Assembly (NCBI GenBank): GCA_002928735.1
Contig: PERL01000003.1
Coordinates: forward strand, 186,001 to 250,000
Length of the DNA: 64,000 nt
Source of the DNA: Hyphomicrobium sp.
Lineage (GTDB): Bacteria; Pseudomonadota; Alphaproteobacteria; Rhizobiales; Hyphomicrobiaceae
Direction of reading: 5' to 3'
In this document: positions 63,545 through 64,000 of the stretch, piece after piece
Numbering within the stretch: the stretch's first letter is position 1
Layout: each line of letters begins with the position of its first letter
Notes under the pieces: model-generated
Databases searched by the model: none
Seen by the model: the letters and a program-made list of their open reading frames with translations, nothing else
Told to the model about the DNA's origin: nothing
Position numbers and translations under genes: made by a program

Positions 63545-63796
63545 TCAACTGTGGCGCGCGGTGAAAATCGCAAAGAAGGTGCCGAGGAAGCCGGCGATGG
63601 CGAGGCCGGCGGCGATGAGCGCGGAGGGTGCGGCGGGATAACCGGCGAAACCTGCGATAACGGCGTAGGCCGAGACCCAGAAAATGGCAGGCACGAGGGC
63701 GGTCAAGATCAGGCCGATGAGGAAATCTGAGGGGCCCGCCACAGACGGCGCTGTTGACAGATTTGCATGGGCCTGACGCACGGTGCTCGCCTGCAT
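63545..63796 (-). CDS. Small membrane protein with two helices
   Basis: From ATG 63796 the protein is 83 residues with two hydrophobic helices (FLIGLILTALVPAIFWVSAYAVIAG and LIAAGLAIAGFLGTFFAIF). GGAG lies 8 bases before this ATG; ATG 63826 is an alternative. It converges with ilvE. Function unknown. Confidence 0.75.
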   Translation of the reverse strand: MQASTVRQAHANLSTAPSVAGPSDFLIGLILTALVPAIFWVSAYAVIAGFAGYPAAPSALIAAGLAIAGFLGTFFAIFTARHS

Positions 63797-63826
63797 TGCA
63801 TAATCTCCGTTTGAGGCCATCGACAT

Positions 63827-64000
63827 AGCTTAGTGTCGAATCAACTCGTAAACGAACTGCAAACGAACTTATTTCAAATTTCTAAACTTATTCGCGCGGG
63901 ACTGGCTAGCGATTTTGTTCTGGTCACGGACGGATGGGCTAGGGGTTTGGTGGTGACGCCGGTTTGAGCAGAAGCGAGGGCCATGTGGGCAACGGACAAA
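63827..64000. other. Right edge of the window, no gene seen
   Basis: AT-rich bases with short repeats of AACGAACT (63853 and 63863) lie upstream of the small membrane protein gene and may hold its promoter. No complete gene is visible in the last 170 bases. Confidence 0.4.

Overview
The window is a compact, GC-rich (by eye about 60-65% G+C) chromosomal segment of an alphaproteobacterium, most likely order Hyphomicrobiales (Rhizobiales), possibly near Hyphomicrobium. This rests on gene content and order: fabI next to pdxH; suhB/Sel1/thiE-like; gap and a class I aldolase; 6S RNA before the 5-formyl-THF cyclo-ligase gene; yebC-ruvCAB; ybgC-tolQRAB-pal-ybgF-tilS-ftsH-folP-glmM; and an OmpR/EnvZ-type pair beside ilvE. 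CtrA-like boxes fit this too. No rRNA, prophage, insertion sequence or CRISPR array is visible. The assignment is inference from layout, not from a database search.

Layout. 1-8.5 kb: a histidine-phosphatase gene cut by the window edge, fabI, a surface-antigen-like protein, pdxH, suhB, a Sel1-repeat protein, a thiE-like gene, an L,D-transpeptidase and a small cytochrome c. 8.5-13.6 kb: central carbon metabolism (aldolase, GAPDH), an EF-hand protein, 6S RNA, fau and a YmdB-type phosphodiesterase. 13.6-16.4 kb: the only gene-poor stretch, with palindromic repeats, one small membrane-protein gene and a hairpin array. 16.4-22.8 kb: yebC, ruvC-ruvA, small membrane and PilZ proteins, ruvB, a frameshifted Tat-type metallophosphoesterase, ybgC and a beta-carbonic anhydrase. 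23-30.4 kb: the Tol-Pal envelope system, split by two tiny tandem lipoprotein genes flanked by strong terminators, and carrying a second Pal-like gene that joins a YbgF-like repeat to an OmpA domain. 30.4-38.7 kb: tilS, ftsH, folP, a YcxB-like membrane protein, an orphan ParA with a small partner, and glmM. 38.7-49.9 kb: a 113-bp tandem repeat, three outer-membrane barrel proteins, serC, a DUF4139 protein, kdsD, and an NfeD/SPFH pair. 49.9-55.4 kb: hemH, CHAD, DUF1499 and MBL-fold proteins, tRNA-Pro and tRNA-Gln. 55.5-64 kb: membrane and periplasmic proteins of unknown role, a PNPOx-like protein, a pentapeptide-repeat protein, envZ-like/ompR/marR, ilvE and a small membrane protein.

Together the genes are mostly housekeeping: cell-envelope synthesis and maintenance (Tol-Pal, FabI, GlmM, KdsD, L,D-transpeptidase, FtsH, porin-like barrels), DNA repair (RuvABC), cofactor synthesis (PdxH, ThiE-like, FolP, HemH) and translation support (TilS, tRNAs). 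The points most worth following up are the two tiny lipoproteins and the Pal/YbgF hybrid inside the tol-pal cluster, the one-base frameshift in the metallophosphoesterase, the CtrA-like boxes, the ParA module, and the uncharacterised periplasmic protein at 56-58 kb. I found no clear new defence or mobile system.
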